Origin: Ceratodon purpureus
Taxonomy: Eukaryota > Streptophyta > Bryopsida > Pseudoditrichales > Ditrichaceae
Length of the DNA: 64,000 nt
Reading direction: 5' to 3'
Assembly (NCBI GenBank): GCA_014871385.1
Contig: CM026426.1
Coordinates: 106,303,281 to 106,367,280, forward strand
The translations under genes and the position numbers were made by a program. How positions within the stretch are numbered: the first letter of the stretch is position 1; every line of letters begins with the position of its first letter. Below, piece by piece: positions 22,402 to 33,300 of the stretch. The notes beneath the pieces were generated by a model. That model ran no database searches and was not told the DNA's origin. It was given only the letters and a program-made list of their open reading frames with translations.

Positions 22402-25400
22402 TTAATTCCACCTTGGTTTATACTGGTAATGTTGTCCTCTTTCATTACAGAGGTCCATATAACTCTCATTTGTTAACCGCACGATCTTTGTGAATACTCT
22501 TATGATGTACAAAGGTTCTCTAGGCAGTACAATCCTGTTGCGGTGACTCATCATTGTAATCCACCTCTCCCTCCTCTTGTAGAGCAAGTTGCGCCTCGTT
22601 GCTAGAAAGCTCTCTGGCATTTGATAAGATAGGCGGCACTGCTTTGGTATCGTCAGTGACATTCGGTGCCATCAATCCCTGGTTTTCAACACCATCACGG
22701 AAGCTCAGACAGTATAGATCTGGAGTTCCCTTATCGATGGAAGTCACTCTCACACTTTGTGCCTCTTTGTGAAGAACAACCTTCCACCCAGGATGTGCTA
22801 CATTGTCAACAAAGAAGACCTGCTGAGCATGAAGAAGGAACGCAAACGAATCTGAAGAGTACGGAATGGTGCGGTCAAATTTCACGAGGGTGAAACCATA
22901 CTTGTCTTTTTTCATAGTTGCCTGGGGCCCAATCCACGTAGCTTGGACCCACTTACACTATAGTACGAGTAGCTCGAACTTCCCATAGTCAGCGCCAATG
23001 ATCTCTTCGACCCACCCCACGTACTCCACATTCGCGAGCCTGTGGTGCTGGCCCTTTCTGCTGGCCCGGCAAGATTGTGAGAATGTTGCAACTACTCCGC
23101 TATCGCACGTTGCCAAGTCCATCTCTGCTCCTCGCACACGTATATGGTTGCCGTATGCATACATGCTGCGATATGATTTTTGCGTTGCATGAAGGTGGCA
23201 GGACAAAGGCAAGCACATCTTCATCTACCTGTGAACCTGCTGCCACATCCCGTTGCACTGCATCAGGAAACCACTTAGAAAATTGCTGATTCCGAGCGTT
23301 CCATGGATACTCCACTCTTCTACCCCGTGATCGACGGCGTATCTCTGCACGCAACTTGGACCGCTCTTCCATTTCCACATAGTGGCGTCTGATAAGGAGC
23401 CACAGTGAATGGCAAGTCTTCAGCTAGCAAAACCAGTAAGCAGTTGTACATGCAACGTCATCTACAAAAATTCACTAGTCACGTGTTGCGAGTCGATGAC
23501 TAAAAGTAGTAAAGAGAACAAGTTCTAGGACTAAACTCAGTCATACCTCCCTTTTGAGACAGATCACATGACTAAAACAAGAGACTTTTCTCAGTCTTAC
23601 TCTCCTCACGGGACATCCAAGTGGTACTTACTCTCTGTATGAATGTAGAGGCTCTACTTTTGTGAGAACAAACTCGTGAATCCACACCCTTAGATCCAAC
23701 GTCAAGAGTCTGTAACGACCTGTATCCTCTACGGACTCGCTCTTTGCCCCAACTTCCTCCTGGTCGTCCCAGATCCTTCAGCGCATTAGCTCACAGTCCT
23801 ACACGTACTCCGTGCAGAACCCTAGCGTTTCCTCTATTGTATACGCCCGTGCCATGGATCCCTCGGGCTGCGCTCGTTGCCTAACGTAGCCCTTCAATCT
23901 CTTCAAGTATCGCTCAATAGGATACATCCATTGGGTGTGTACAGGAGCGCATATATCCAACTGCTGCACAAGGTAGATGGGGAGGTGCGACATTATATTG
24001 AAAAATAAGGGTGGGAAAACCTTCTCGAGCATGCACAGTGTCTCTGCTCTGTACTCCAGTAACCGTTGCATGGACGATGGATCCACTGACTTTGTGCACA
24101 GTCGTACAAACATGCGACTAAGTCGCAATATTGCCACCCGCGTGTCCCTGTTCAAGAGAGTGCGCAGGCACAGAGGGAGCAACTGCTACATCATGACATG
24201 GTAGTCATGAGATTTCAGTCCCTTTAAGTCCCCATCCGATGCAATGCACTTCGCAAGTTGTCCAGCATAGTTTGTAGGAGTCTTCAAATTCCGAATAATG
24301 TCTAGGAATGTCCCCTTCTCCTCTTTGGATAGTACAAACGGAGCTGATGGGAGTACAACAGACCCAGGTTTCCTTCGAGGAAGCGGGAGCAATCGTGGTC
24401 AAATATTGGCCTCCTCCAAGTCGAGCCTGGCTTTCAAAGTGTTGCGGTCTCCCGAAATTGTTTTCATTATGTTCTCGCAAATGTTTTTTTCACAATGCAT
24501 TGGATCCAAAACATGTCTAATGAGGAGGTCCTGCCAAGAATCTCAACATAGGATTCCGGCATCAGTTCTGCTCACAATCAGTAACATAGAATCTACTGTC
24601 GCAATTTAGAAGATATAGTATAATTTTCATTTTTCTACCTACATTCAGTGATGGAGATAAGAATTAGCACTCTTTACAGTCAAGCTGATCATCTAGAGCT
24701 TACTAAATTCAGTCAACTTTTCCTGAATACATTACTTGAACCAGAATCTTCACTATTCAAAGTCAACATCATCATCAAAATGGGTTCGTCATGACAGTCA
24801 GCGTTACTTGGAGTACTAACTAGAACCAGATTTTGCACTATTCACGATCATCCTTCTAGACTGGCAGTTACTACAGTCAGTCATGTTTTGCTAAAAGTAG
24901 CTAGTGGAACCAGAAAATGCATTTAGCTAGTACCTGCCAATATGGAAGCATGTACAAAGCTAAGAGCCGCTTGACTCCGGTACGATGAATGGGGTCGCCC
25001 TCTCCCGCACCTCTTCTTCCTTGTGACGCTTCTAGAAAGGATATTCTGTCATGTGCAAAGCCTTTGATTTTTGATCCTATGAGAGTTTGGGGGGGAGGCC
25101 GGTACACCTGTTGACCATAAAACGCTTGTCTGAGCCTACGATAGGAATGCAACCTGTTGAGATACCGACGGTGACCTAAATATACATTCTTCCCTAGGGC
25201 CTGTGACTGCCGAATAGTTACTTCTGGCCCACACTTTATACACGCTCTATATCCTTTTGTGACTTGAGCAGACGTTAGTCCGTACGCAGGGAAGTCCTGA
25301 ATGCACTAGAGAAGAAGAGAGCGCAATTTAAAATGTTGTCCAGGGGGCTCTGAAGACACATCTATTGCTAGAACCCCTTCCTAGAGTTCCAAAAGCTATT

Positions 25401-26674
25401 CGATTAGCGGAGCAAGGTACACATCGATGTTCTCCGAGGTCACACTCTCTTTCCCTGCAATCAACAAAGAAAGCATGATAAAGAAGGGCTTCGTCACTAG
25501 CCATGCAGGCAAATTATGGTTCAGCAGAAGAACCGGCCATGTTGAGTGACTGAGCGACTGGTTTCCAAATGGGTTCACTCCGTCCAGAGCCATCCCTAGG
25601 CGGATGTTCCTATGCTCAGCTGTGAACTCGGCATCCAATGATTCGATGTGCTTCCAAGCCTTCGAATCGGGGACGCAATCTATATTACTTCCCTCCTTCA
25701 CCCGATTGGCGTGCCACTTGTTAAGTTCCGCCACTTTCTTACATCGGTACATTTGCTTCAGACGGGGAATTAATGGAAAGTGGCGTAGAATTTTGGAGGG
25801 GATTTGGCTGGACTGTGACTTGTATCTCGGGGCATTGCACTTTGGACAGCTCTCCGCATCCTACAGCTCCATCCTGAACAGGCAGCATCCATTGCGGCAT
25901 GCATGTATGATATTGTAAGACAGTCCTAGCTTCCCCACATACTTCTGGGCTTCATAGTGAGAAGTGGGTAGGTAATTGTCGCTTGGAAGAAGAATCCGCG
26001 GTAATTGCAGTAGTTCGGTAACACATGCATTCGATACTCCAAAGACTGCAAAACATTTGAGTAGCAGAAGAGTAGAGACCAACCGAGATGTTGTAGCACC
26101 TTCAAAAAGAGGAATTCTGGCATGCTCCAGTAACTCATCCATTACATCCCCAGAGTGGTCCCCTTCAAGCCATGGGATTTCATTGTCTTCTTCCTCACCA
26201 TTTGCCTCCCCACATTCGAGGGGGTCATTTTCCTCGAGGTTATCATACCTAGCCAGGCACTTTAGGATCATTCTTATGGCGTCCATGCCCCCATTGTTGT
26301 TGTCAGGCTCAGGAGGACTTTCCCTGACTTCTTCTTCAACAAAGTCATTTTTTGCATCTACAAATTTGTTTTCCGTATCTACGAGACGCGCCTGACCAAA
26401 GTAAACGAAAGAAGTTATCCACTGGGAGTATTTCCGCACTAGACATGAAACTACTAGCTGGTTACATCGCGTAGTTCAGACATACCAAAATAGGCACAGT
26501 GAATTGACGGTCTTTTCCGACCGTTCTAAGATGCTTGCGAATGGTTGCCCTGTTGATGCAACGTCCTCCCATACAATTCCTACATCGACAAGGGTAACTT
26601 GTTAGCCCTAGCCTATCTGCTTGACGCTCCTCCAAATCCCAGAGGTAGAGCTCGCTTGCCTCCATCGCTACCAA
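22402..26674 (-). pseudogene. CACTA TNP2-like transposase, decayed
   Basis: Minus-strand segments in TNP2 order. 26674-26462: N-terminal zinc module (CRCRNCMGGRCINRATIRKH). 26439-25861: LPTSHYEAQKYVGKLGLSY and IHACRNGCCLF. 25752-25396: core (HRNIRLGMALDGVNPFGNQS, LLNHNLPAWL, VYLAPLIE). 25152-24901 and 24480-23799: CENI/GLKSHDYHVMMQQLLP then the DUF4218-like VFPPLFFNIMSHLPIYLVQQ and PIERYLKRLKGYVRQRAQPE. 23378-22958 and 22915-22520: WNARNQQFSKWFPD and DUF4216-like YGFTLVKFDRTIP. Stops and frameshifts separate several segments, so it is probably inactive. The enzyme family mobilises CACTA elements in the nucleus. Confidence 0.9.
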
Positions 26675-27060
26675 CGTGTGATCCTGCTAATTCGTGGATC
26701 CATTCTCTTAGCTCCGTTTCAAAGGTTAGTACGGACCTCTTTAAGCTCTATGACTGTACTCAGTCACATTAAACAAACAATTGTCTATTGAATAACGCGA
26801 TGTAATCAAATTCTGTGACTAGCTGTCGTCACGTGAATCAGAATTATGACTCCAATAATCATGATTCCCATCCTGAAAATTACGAGTTGTACGAATGTTC
26901 CATTTGTGCTTTTCTAAGAGCCTTACAAGATGCAATTCACACACCTGCAAAATAACTTCCCCACACACCTTGCTGTACTTCTTCTTGTATTGGTTCTTTG
27001 TGGTGAACAAATACCGGGTGCCTTTAATGCTCTCGTTTTAACTCTCTCCCATGACAATAT

Positions 27061-27420
27061 CGCCTAGTCTGAAACTGAGTCGGAGGTGGCACATGCGACT
27101 GCTGGCAAATAAGGCCGCAAACAACAGCAGGTTAAGTCGTGACTATTTCACAGCACCTCAAGGTTGCAACAAACTTTGCCTCAGGTTTGAAAATCGAGTA
27201 AAATTACGCCCTTAGAAATAGATTAGCAGAAGACTAAACCATGTTGTCACACTAGGGCCATTGAAGTTTGAGATGTCAACTTCACACATGTGCAAGCATC
27301 TGTATAAGAAGTCTAAGGGCTGTACACAACAATGTCAACTATCATTGTTTTGATGTCCATCCCTCCATACCTTCTGAGGTACCTAAAAGTAACGATCTTG
27401 TTCCAAATCTTAGCACTGAT
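27061..27420. other. Junction between CACTA relic and older MULE relic
   Basis: No gene recognised. I looked here for a right-hand CACTA terminus (TTTGTTGTAGTG-like) and did not find one. The region may contain decayed 3' sequence of the older MULE transposase. Confidence 0.35.
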
Positions 27421-28639
27421 CCAGCATAGGGTAAAGCTCCTGAAGAATGAGTGTCTTTGGCGTTTCATCCTCCGAGCCTACCAAAAATGCTACCAATAAG
27501 CTCTTTGCTAGCCTCAAGCACAACGGCACTCTTTGTGGCCTATGATGTCTTCTCAACCTATTCTCATATCAAGCTGCTAATCTTAACCTTGATGTCCCGG
27601 TAGTCGCCTACCTTCACAAGGTGCCTATGGGATCCTAGGTGGATGCACGCTTGTGTCCTATTGCCCTTTCCCGTAACATAAAATATATTTGCACTACAAG
27701 TGGCAACGCATACAGGAAGTTCTTTACATACCTTACAGACCAAAGTTGATTCCTTCAGAGCATCCTCCCTAACAACAAACACGTGTAAGGTGCATCCATC
27801 AAATTTGGTCTCATTCACGTTGAAGATGGGATGATCACGATCAAGGTACTTGCAACCCTTGTTCTTGAATTGCAAATGCTCCACAAAGGACGAGGACCAA
27901 AAGGATAGGTCCATGTTGTTAGAGATGTTGGTGGTAATCTTCTTGGTCGACACGTGTCCATCGTATCGCTTATCCATGCTCTACATGAATTTGGCGGCCG
28001 ATCACGAGGCTGAAGTCGAGACAGGTGGTACTTCAAAGATGACATCACCGTTGAAATCCGCAGGCATATACTCCTCTCTCTTGTGTCTGATAAAGCTATA
28101 GTCTAATTTCCTCAGGCCATTCTTCTTACCAAGTCGAGGAGCAAGTTTCTTCAACAACAAAAGAATACTAAGAGACTCATTCAGCGAGGGGGGCACTAGC
28201 ATAGGATAGGAAGTACGCTTATTCACAAGGGCCTTTAGATGGGCATGTGGCTTTACGGGTGTATACTCGGCAGACAATTGCTTCCATGGGTTGCTGTGAT
28301 CGTCAAATGAGAGATCGATAACCGAGGTACCTAAACCCGACTTGACTTTGACTTTTGCAAGGAGAGGCGTCTCTCAGGCAAACTCGGTCTTGACCTTCAT
28401 ATCTACCGACCCTAGAGTCTGTGTGGTGCAAGTCAAGGATTGATGAGGGATAAGAATCTTGGTGGACACAACCATTTGGGAATCTATCATACTGCAACCA
28501 GGCCGAAGCCTCCACATTTTGCGATCTTGCTTGTCTACGAAGGATATCTGACCTAGTGTGTGAGTAATCTCTCCTGTGAGGTCATTACAGATCTCTTCCT
28601 CGATGCTTATGGTGTCCTCTTGATATTGAATCCAAAAAC
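27420..28639 (-). pseudogene. Older MULE transposase, larger fragment
   Basis: Minus-strand relic homologous to residues ~45-460 of the intact transposase. It reads YQEDTISIEEEICNDLTGEI (intact: FREDSISIEEEIFDDVTAEV), KKNGLRKLDYSFIRHKREEY, MDKRYDGHVSTKKITTNI, the zinc cluster (FKNKGCKYLDRDHPIFNVNE, VCKVCKELPVCVATC, CIHLGSHRHLVKVGDYRD) and VVLEAS near 27530. Frameshifts and stops are present. Its N-terminal end is cut exactly at the target duplication (28640-28647) of the 21.9-kb element, and the missing N-terminal residues lie at 50513-50620. Confidence 0.92.
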
Positions 28640-28647
28640 TTGGACAC
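28640..28647. other. Target site duplication, left copy
   Basis: TTGGACAC, repeated directly at 50505-50512. Two more matching bases (AC) precede it on both sides, so 8 to 10 bases are possible. Eight is preferred because both element ends then begin GTGGA. Confidence 0.88.
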
Positions 28648-28751
28648 GTGGAAAGTTCGTACGTGAGCGGAGAGCGGTGAGCGCAGAATGGAGAGCACAG
28701 AATTGACAATTAGGAAAATTTTCAAAAGCAAAGTAGACCCTATAACCGTGG
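28648..28751 (+). repeat. Left terminal inverted repeat of the 21.9-kb MULE
   Basis: Begins GTGGAAAGTTCGTAC, then GAGCGG-type repeats (28663-28686), a second GGAGAGCACAGAAT block, and accctataaccgtgg at 28737-28751. Related ends are at 10050, 54611 and 58185 (plus orientation) and 50504 (inverted). Confidence 0.88.
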
Positions 28752-29403
28752 AAAATTACTAAATTAAGGCTTAATTTTGACACTTTTTTTAGAAAAAGAG
28801 TATATTACCGTGGAAATTAGGATTATCTGTGGTAAGAATTTATTACGTTTGTTCTCTAAGATACAAATTAGGGCTGATGTCATGATGACGTCATGCATAC
28901 ATTCCTTTAGATTAGTCATGGGTTTAGGCAAGATACAATGATCAGGCGTTGAGTTTTAGATCAAACAAATAATTCTTTCATAGGATTATGTAAATGCACA
29001 AGGGAAAAAACAAATTTGAAAGAACGTAAAGGAGGCAAGGTTTGAAAACTTCCTGGAATATTTCAAAAGTCAGGTATAGTATCTTAACTGCTGAAACCAA
29101 GATATACCTTGTAAGAGTCCTTGTCTTCATCGAAGATTACTCTCTCTTCCTAGGCAGCAAAGCATCTTCATTTGAGTGATAGAAGTAGGAGATTTTCATC
29201 ATGAAACAACACTTGGTAAGCAAGGTTCCAGAGAAGGAGGTCACTCTTGGTTTCTTGAGCTTGTCTCTAGGTGGCGTATTTGGATAGTGACACAGTCCTT
29301 GGCATGCTGTGCTGTATGCGAAGGTAGCGTAGGAGTTCGGGGATGTCAATCTACAAGCTTGAGTGTAACGTTTTAAGACTACAACAATTCAGTGTGTTGC
29401 GCG
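28752..29403. other. Left subterminal noncoding region of the MULE
   Basis: AT-rich with no recognised gene. It could contain the promoter of the small ORF that begins at 29404. Confidence 0.45.
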
Positions 29404-29775
29404 ATGCCGAAGGTGTGTAATGCGAGATCGAGGAGGACGAGAGCGGCTGTAGGTTTGCCCCCAAAGGCACCGGCGAGTTATGAGGAGCTGCGGCCGTGGC
29501 TGCTGGAGGTGGAGCGCGCCAGGGAACGAGGCATGGACCTGCCACCGTTTAGGCACATCGGAAGCCTCCATGTTGGTGAAGGTGAATGGCGTTGGACAGT
29601 GCTTTGTACCAATGAGCTTCTCCGTATTATGGAGTTGTCCCTAATCCCGTATCCCTTGCTATCGAACGTCGATGACAATCCAGTTGTTCAGCTGCCCGAA
29701 GTGATCATATCGGATGGCGAAACTTGCTGGTTTGATATGGACAAGAGTTGGACTGTATATCCTTCGAAGGATTAG
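29404..29775 (+). CDS. Small hypothetical protein near the left end of the MULE
   Basis: ATG at 29404 (MPKVCNARSRRTRAAVGLPP), 123 residues, stop at 29773-29775. The codon-like composition is clearly richer in GC than the flanking AT-rich DNA. It has a basic N-terminus, then a mixed sequence with several Trp residues (RPWLLEVERARERG, EGEWRWTVLC, TCWFDMDKSW). Not recognised. It lies inside the element, convergent with the 3' end of the ParB-methyltransferase-like gene, and may be another element gene, but no second copy was seen in this window. It could also be a captured host fragment. Confidence 0.5.
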   Translation: MPKVCNARSRRTRAAVGLPPKAPASYEELRPWLLEVERARERGMDLPPFRHIGSLHVGEGEWRWTVLCTNELLRIMELSLIPYPLLSNVDDNPVVQLPEVIISDGETCWFDMDKSWTVYPSKD

Positions 29776-30326
29776 TACTGTGAAGTGTAGTGGGGTGTTC
29801 GAATACATTCCTTTAGATTTGGTCCCTTATTGGATCTAGATACGAGTATTCCACCATGATGGTTTTAGATAATATAGACGATTCTAGGAATAAGACAACT
29901 CGAAACCAACTAAAAGAGATGGTCTTAAAAGTACGTGGAATATTTCACAGTGCGTGTAGAATAATGGAGTAGCAGAAACCAAGATGTACACCAAGTCAAG
30001 AATAGGTAACATGGCTATGCAAATGTGGGATTTTGAATGAGTAAAATATAAATAACAACGCAATATTATTTTTGAGCCTTTCTTTTGTAACATTTCACTC
30101 TTCATATTATATTTTGAGCATTACAGTTGTGACATTTCATCCTTTACAAACACGGAGACAAAATGGATATGAGAATCATAACAAGTTTAGGTTTAGGGTA
30201 GTAGAGTAGACGAAGGATTACCCAATAAGCTCCAATTAAATTAAATCAAATCCAATGAAAACAACAATAGACCGAAGCCTCCTTCAAACTCACAACATGC
30301 TACAGTAGCTACTTTCACTCTCAGAA
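29776..30326. other. Spacer 3' of the methyltransferase-like gene
   Basis: AT-rich. Contains an imperfect direct duplication of about 40 bases at 30068-30148 (gcctttcttttgtaacattt and gcattacagttgtgacattt). No gene recognised. It probably holds the converging 3' UTRs. Confidence 0.4.
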
Positions 30327-33300
30327 CTAGATGACTCTGAATCTCCTTCTACCGCCTCTGTCCTCTGTGTAGTCCAGAAGTATGAAAGGCTGAATCGGGC
30401 TGGAATGAAGACGCCACGATGGAGTGGACACTGATGTTGGCCCACGTGGCGGTGTTGCTGAAACTACTCTGCAATAGAGAACCGATTGTGGTTAGATCGA
30501 GTACGTAGAGCTGGAAAGAGAAGTAATGATTGGATAATTTGAACAAAGAATAGAAGACTTACACCACTTATCAGGTCTTGGTCTCTTTGGAGGCGCTTCG
30601 CCTGTTGCTGCCGGCCTTGGATGTTTAGGAGGGCCCATGGCGGATGGTTTGAGAAGGGCGTTGAATATGGCTTTGTCCTCCTCAAAAGCGAGAATGTGAC
30701 GACCAATAGCCTGGCAAGCCTTGATGGAGGCCCCTGAAACTCGGAGAGAAACAAAGAAATGAGAAAATGTGGTAAAAACGAGAAGAATAATTAAGCAGAG
30801 ATACGTATGAATAGTTACCTGTCCCTGCATTCCAGTCGAGGACTATGTCGCCGGGCTTCGACAGCTCCTCAATTATGCCCTGCATCATCTCAAGGGATTT
30901 CTCCCTTGGGCCTCTCCACGGCACCTCCCCATTCATGAGCTGCGATTCCACATCGGTGAAGTTGAAAATGGCATCACTCTCGGTAATGTTGAGACTCCCA
31001 TGAATCAACTCGGATTTCTTTGTCTGGAAGGAGAAAGTACTGCCACTACGAACGTAGACGCGAATCCAGAACCGCATAGTCTGCAGTGAAGCAAAACTAG
31101 TGAGTAAAATGAAGCGGAAGGGTTATCAGTAAGTAAAGAGAAGGGTATGTTTAGGAAAAGTACCAAGTTCTCGGGGTTCGCAGGAGAAGTGAGGCCGAGG
31201 ACATTGACGCCCCACCAGTCCTTGAAGAGCACGTAGTCACCACCAGCAGCTTCTTCGTCGATATCCTTAGCCAGCTTCTGATCAGTGTTGTAGATGAGGC
31301 AGATGGCACCATCTTTCTGCAGGTATTTATCTGCAAAATGGAAGATGTCGTACACATAATCCTTCTCGCGAGAGTTCCAAGGCGGAATACTCGTGGGGGG
31401 AACGGAAACGGATGGGACGAGAAGATTCTCAGGGATGTCGGCAATGATCAAGTCGACTCCCAGATGGTCCTCTTGTTTGCACCGGTCCGGAACTTCGTTT
31501 TCGCGGCCTGCTCCAAACTTGAGGAATGAAAAAAGCACAGTTAGAAACTACAAAGCGAGTAGAGGTGGCAGAATCCATTAAATGTCAAAATATCAGAACA
31601 TACCTTGCGAATGAAGTCTTGAGTCTTGATCCAATCCGGGTCGCCACCTTTTCTCTCCTGTCTCTTATTTCGCGGTAACATGGAATCCACAGATGAGTTG
31701 AAGACGGAAACATGTGTGGAAATTGAAGCTCCAGCGGAAGAAGTTGTTTGAGGATATAGTTTGGCCTTCCTCTGCTCAAGGAGACCTCTGGTGATCTCCG
31801 AAGCACTGATCGAGGAAGGAGCCGGCGAAGAAGCTGGAGAAGGGTTCGTAACGACAATACCCGGAGAGGGCTCTGGTGCCTTCTCAGTTGGCGCGGAAGA
31901 CTCCGCACCAGTTTGCTGTGATGCCTCTGACCGAGAACGCAAAGATTTCAGTCGCCTTCCTCTCCCTCTCTTCGGTGGTGGAGCAGAATACTGATCCTGC
32001 TCTCCTACAGGACCTTCTACATCGTCCACGGAGTCCTCCACCACAACCTCACCCCCATCGTGTAGAGTCTTGACGTCTGCCTCTGAGTCAATCGTGAAAC
32101 CACGAGAGCAATCAAGATACCAGCATCCCTCAAGCAAGTGAGGATTTCTGTATTTTTTCAGCTGTTTCGGAGAGTACATACACTGGTCCGAGGTTCTCGA
32201 CGTCCAAGCAGTAAAGTAATTAGGCAGTTGCTGAACTTTAAGTGCCCCCTTCAGAAGAAGCTCTCGCTTAAAGTACCTAAGGAAACCAATATGGAGAAGG
32301 TTAGTATGTGAAAGATATGTAGAGCTCATTATGGAATTTGAATATGATTAAATGAAGTAACTTACCGGTAAGTAACCCGCTTGACAACCTCAGCAGTTCC
32401 AGGGAATTTAGCGAAGTTGGATTTCTTGTCGAACACCTTCTCAGCATTCTTTCCAACGAATGTAGGGAAGGCCTTGTCCCATAATAGAATACGTGAACTC
32501 TCGACAAAGTCGCCCGGCTCTTGTACATCAGGAAATGCCTTCCAATTGATAACGAGGTTCTCCGCCTTGCATATGCCCTCGACTTCGTTGATGACGGCTT
32601 CCTCCAACTAATATACAGAATATATATCAGTAGTAGTAAGGAAGAAATGAGGGACAGAAGAAAGGTTCAAGTCATGAATGAAGAACGCTTCATGAATGAA
32701 ACTCACCCCGGCCCAGAACGAAGCTTTGTTCAACCATGGGTCGAAATCCGTGTCCTTGAATTCTGATGGCGGAAATCTGTAAGACTTTCGGGAAGTCGGA
32801 GATGAGTTCCACCACCTCAACCAACGAGCCTTGTACTTGGCCTCAACGGCCGCTGGAACAACCTTCTGAAGCTTATCGAGTGACATCTCAGGTTTAGAGT
32901 TGTCACTGTAATGCCGATTAATCTGCAACAAGTAGAGAAGATTTAGGAAATATGAATACAAATATAAAGTAGTGAAACGAAATACTGAACTCAACCACGG
33001 TAAGGGTATCACCTCATTGAGGAAGTCGTCACCGTTCTTGGGATTTGCAATTGTCAAGTACTTGGTGAAGTCCTTCTTCTTAATGGATTCGACCATGTTG
33101 TTTGAAGCCGCAGTCATGGCATCCCAAACACCTGCTGCGGTTTGGTCCTCAATGGCTGTTTTCTCCTTGTAGATTCTTGCAGCTTCGTCTGAGGCCGCCA
33201 CGACTTCTCTCTCGAGAACATAGTTATCCCCCTTTTTAGTACAGAGACGAACAAAAATCAATTGTCGAATGGAAGTGTGAGAAAGGATGGATCAAGTGCT

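Larger units (their letters stand above)
13022..27060 (-). mobile_element. Decayed CACTA (En/Spm-like) element with nested retroelement
   Basis: The left end reads CACTACAACAAATCC at 13022, a typical CACTA terminus, followed by repeated AGTCA/TGACTA motifs (13045-13380). The transposase (TNP2-like) lies on the minus strand at 22500-26680. The same AGTCA motifs recur at 19190-19340, 21975-22395, 23470-23600 and 26740-26830, as expected of subterminal and intronic repeats of one element. A TR-GAG retrotransposon interrupts it at 13436-18893. I did not find the matching right terminus, so the right boundary is approximate and the element is probably truncated. Confidence 0.7.
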
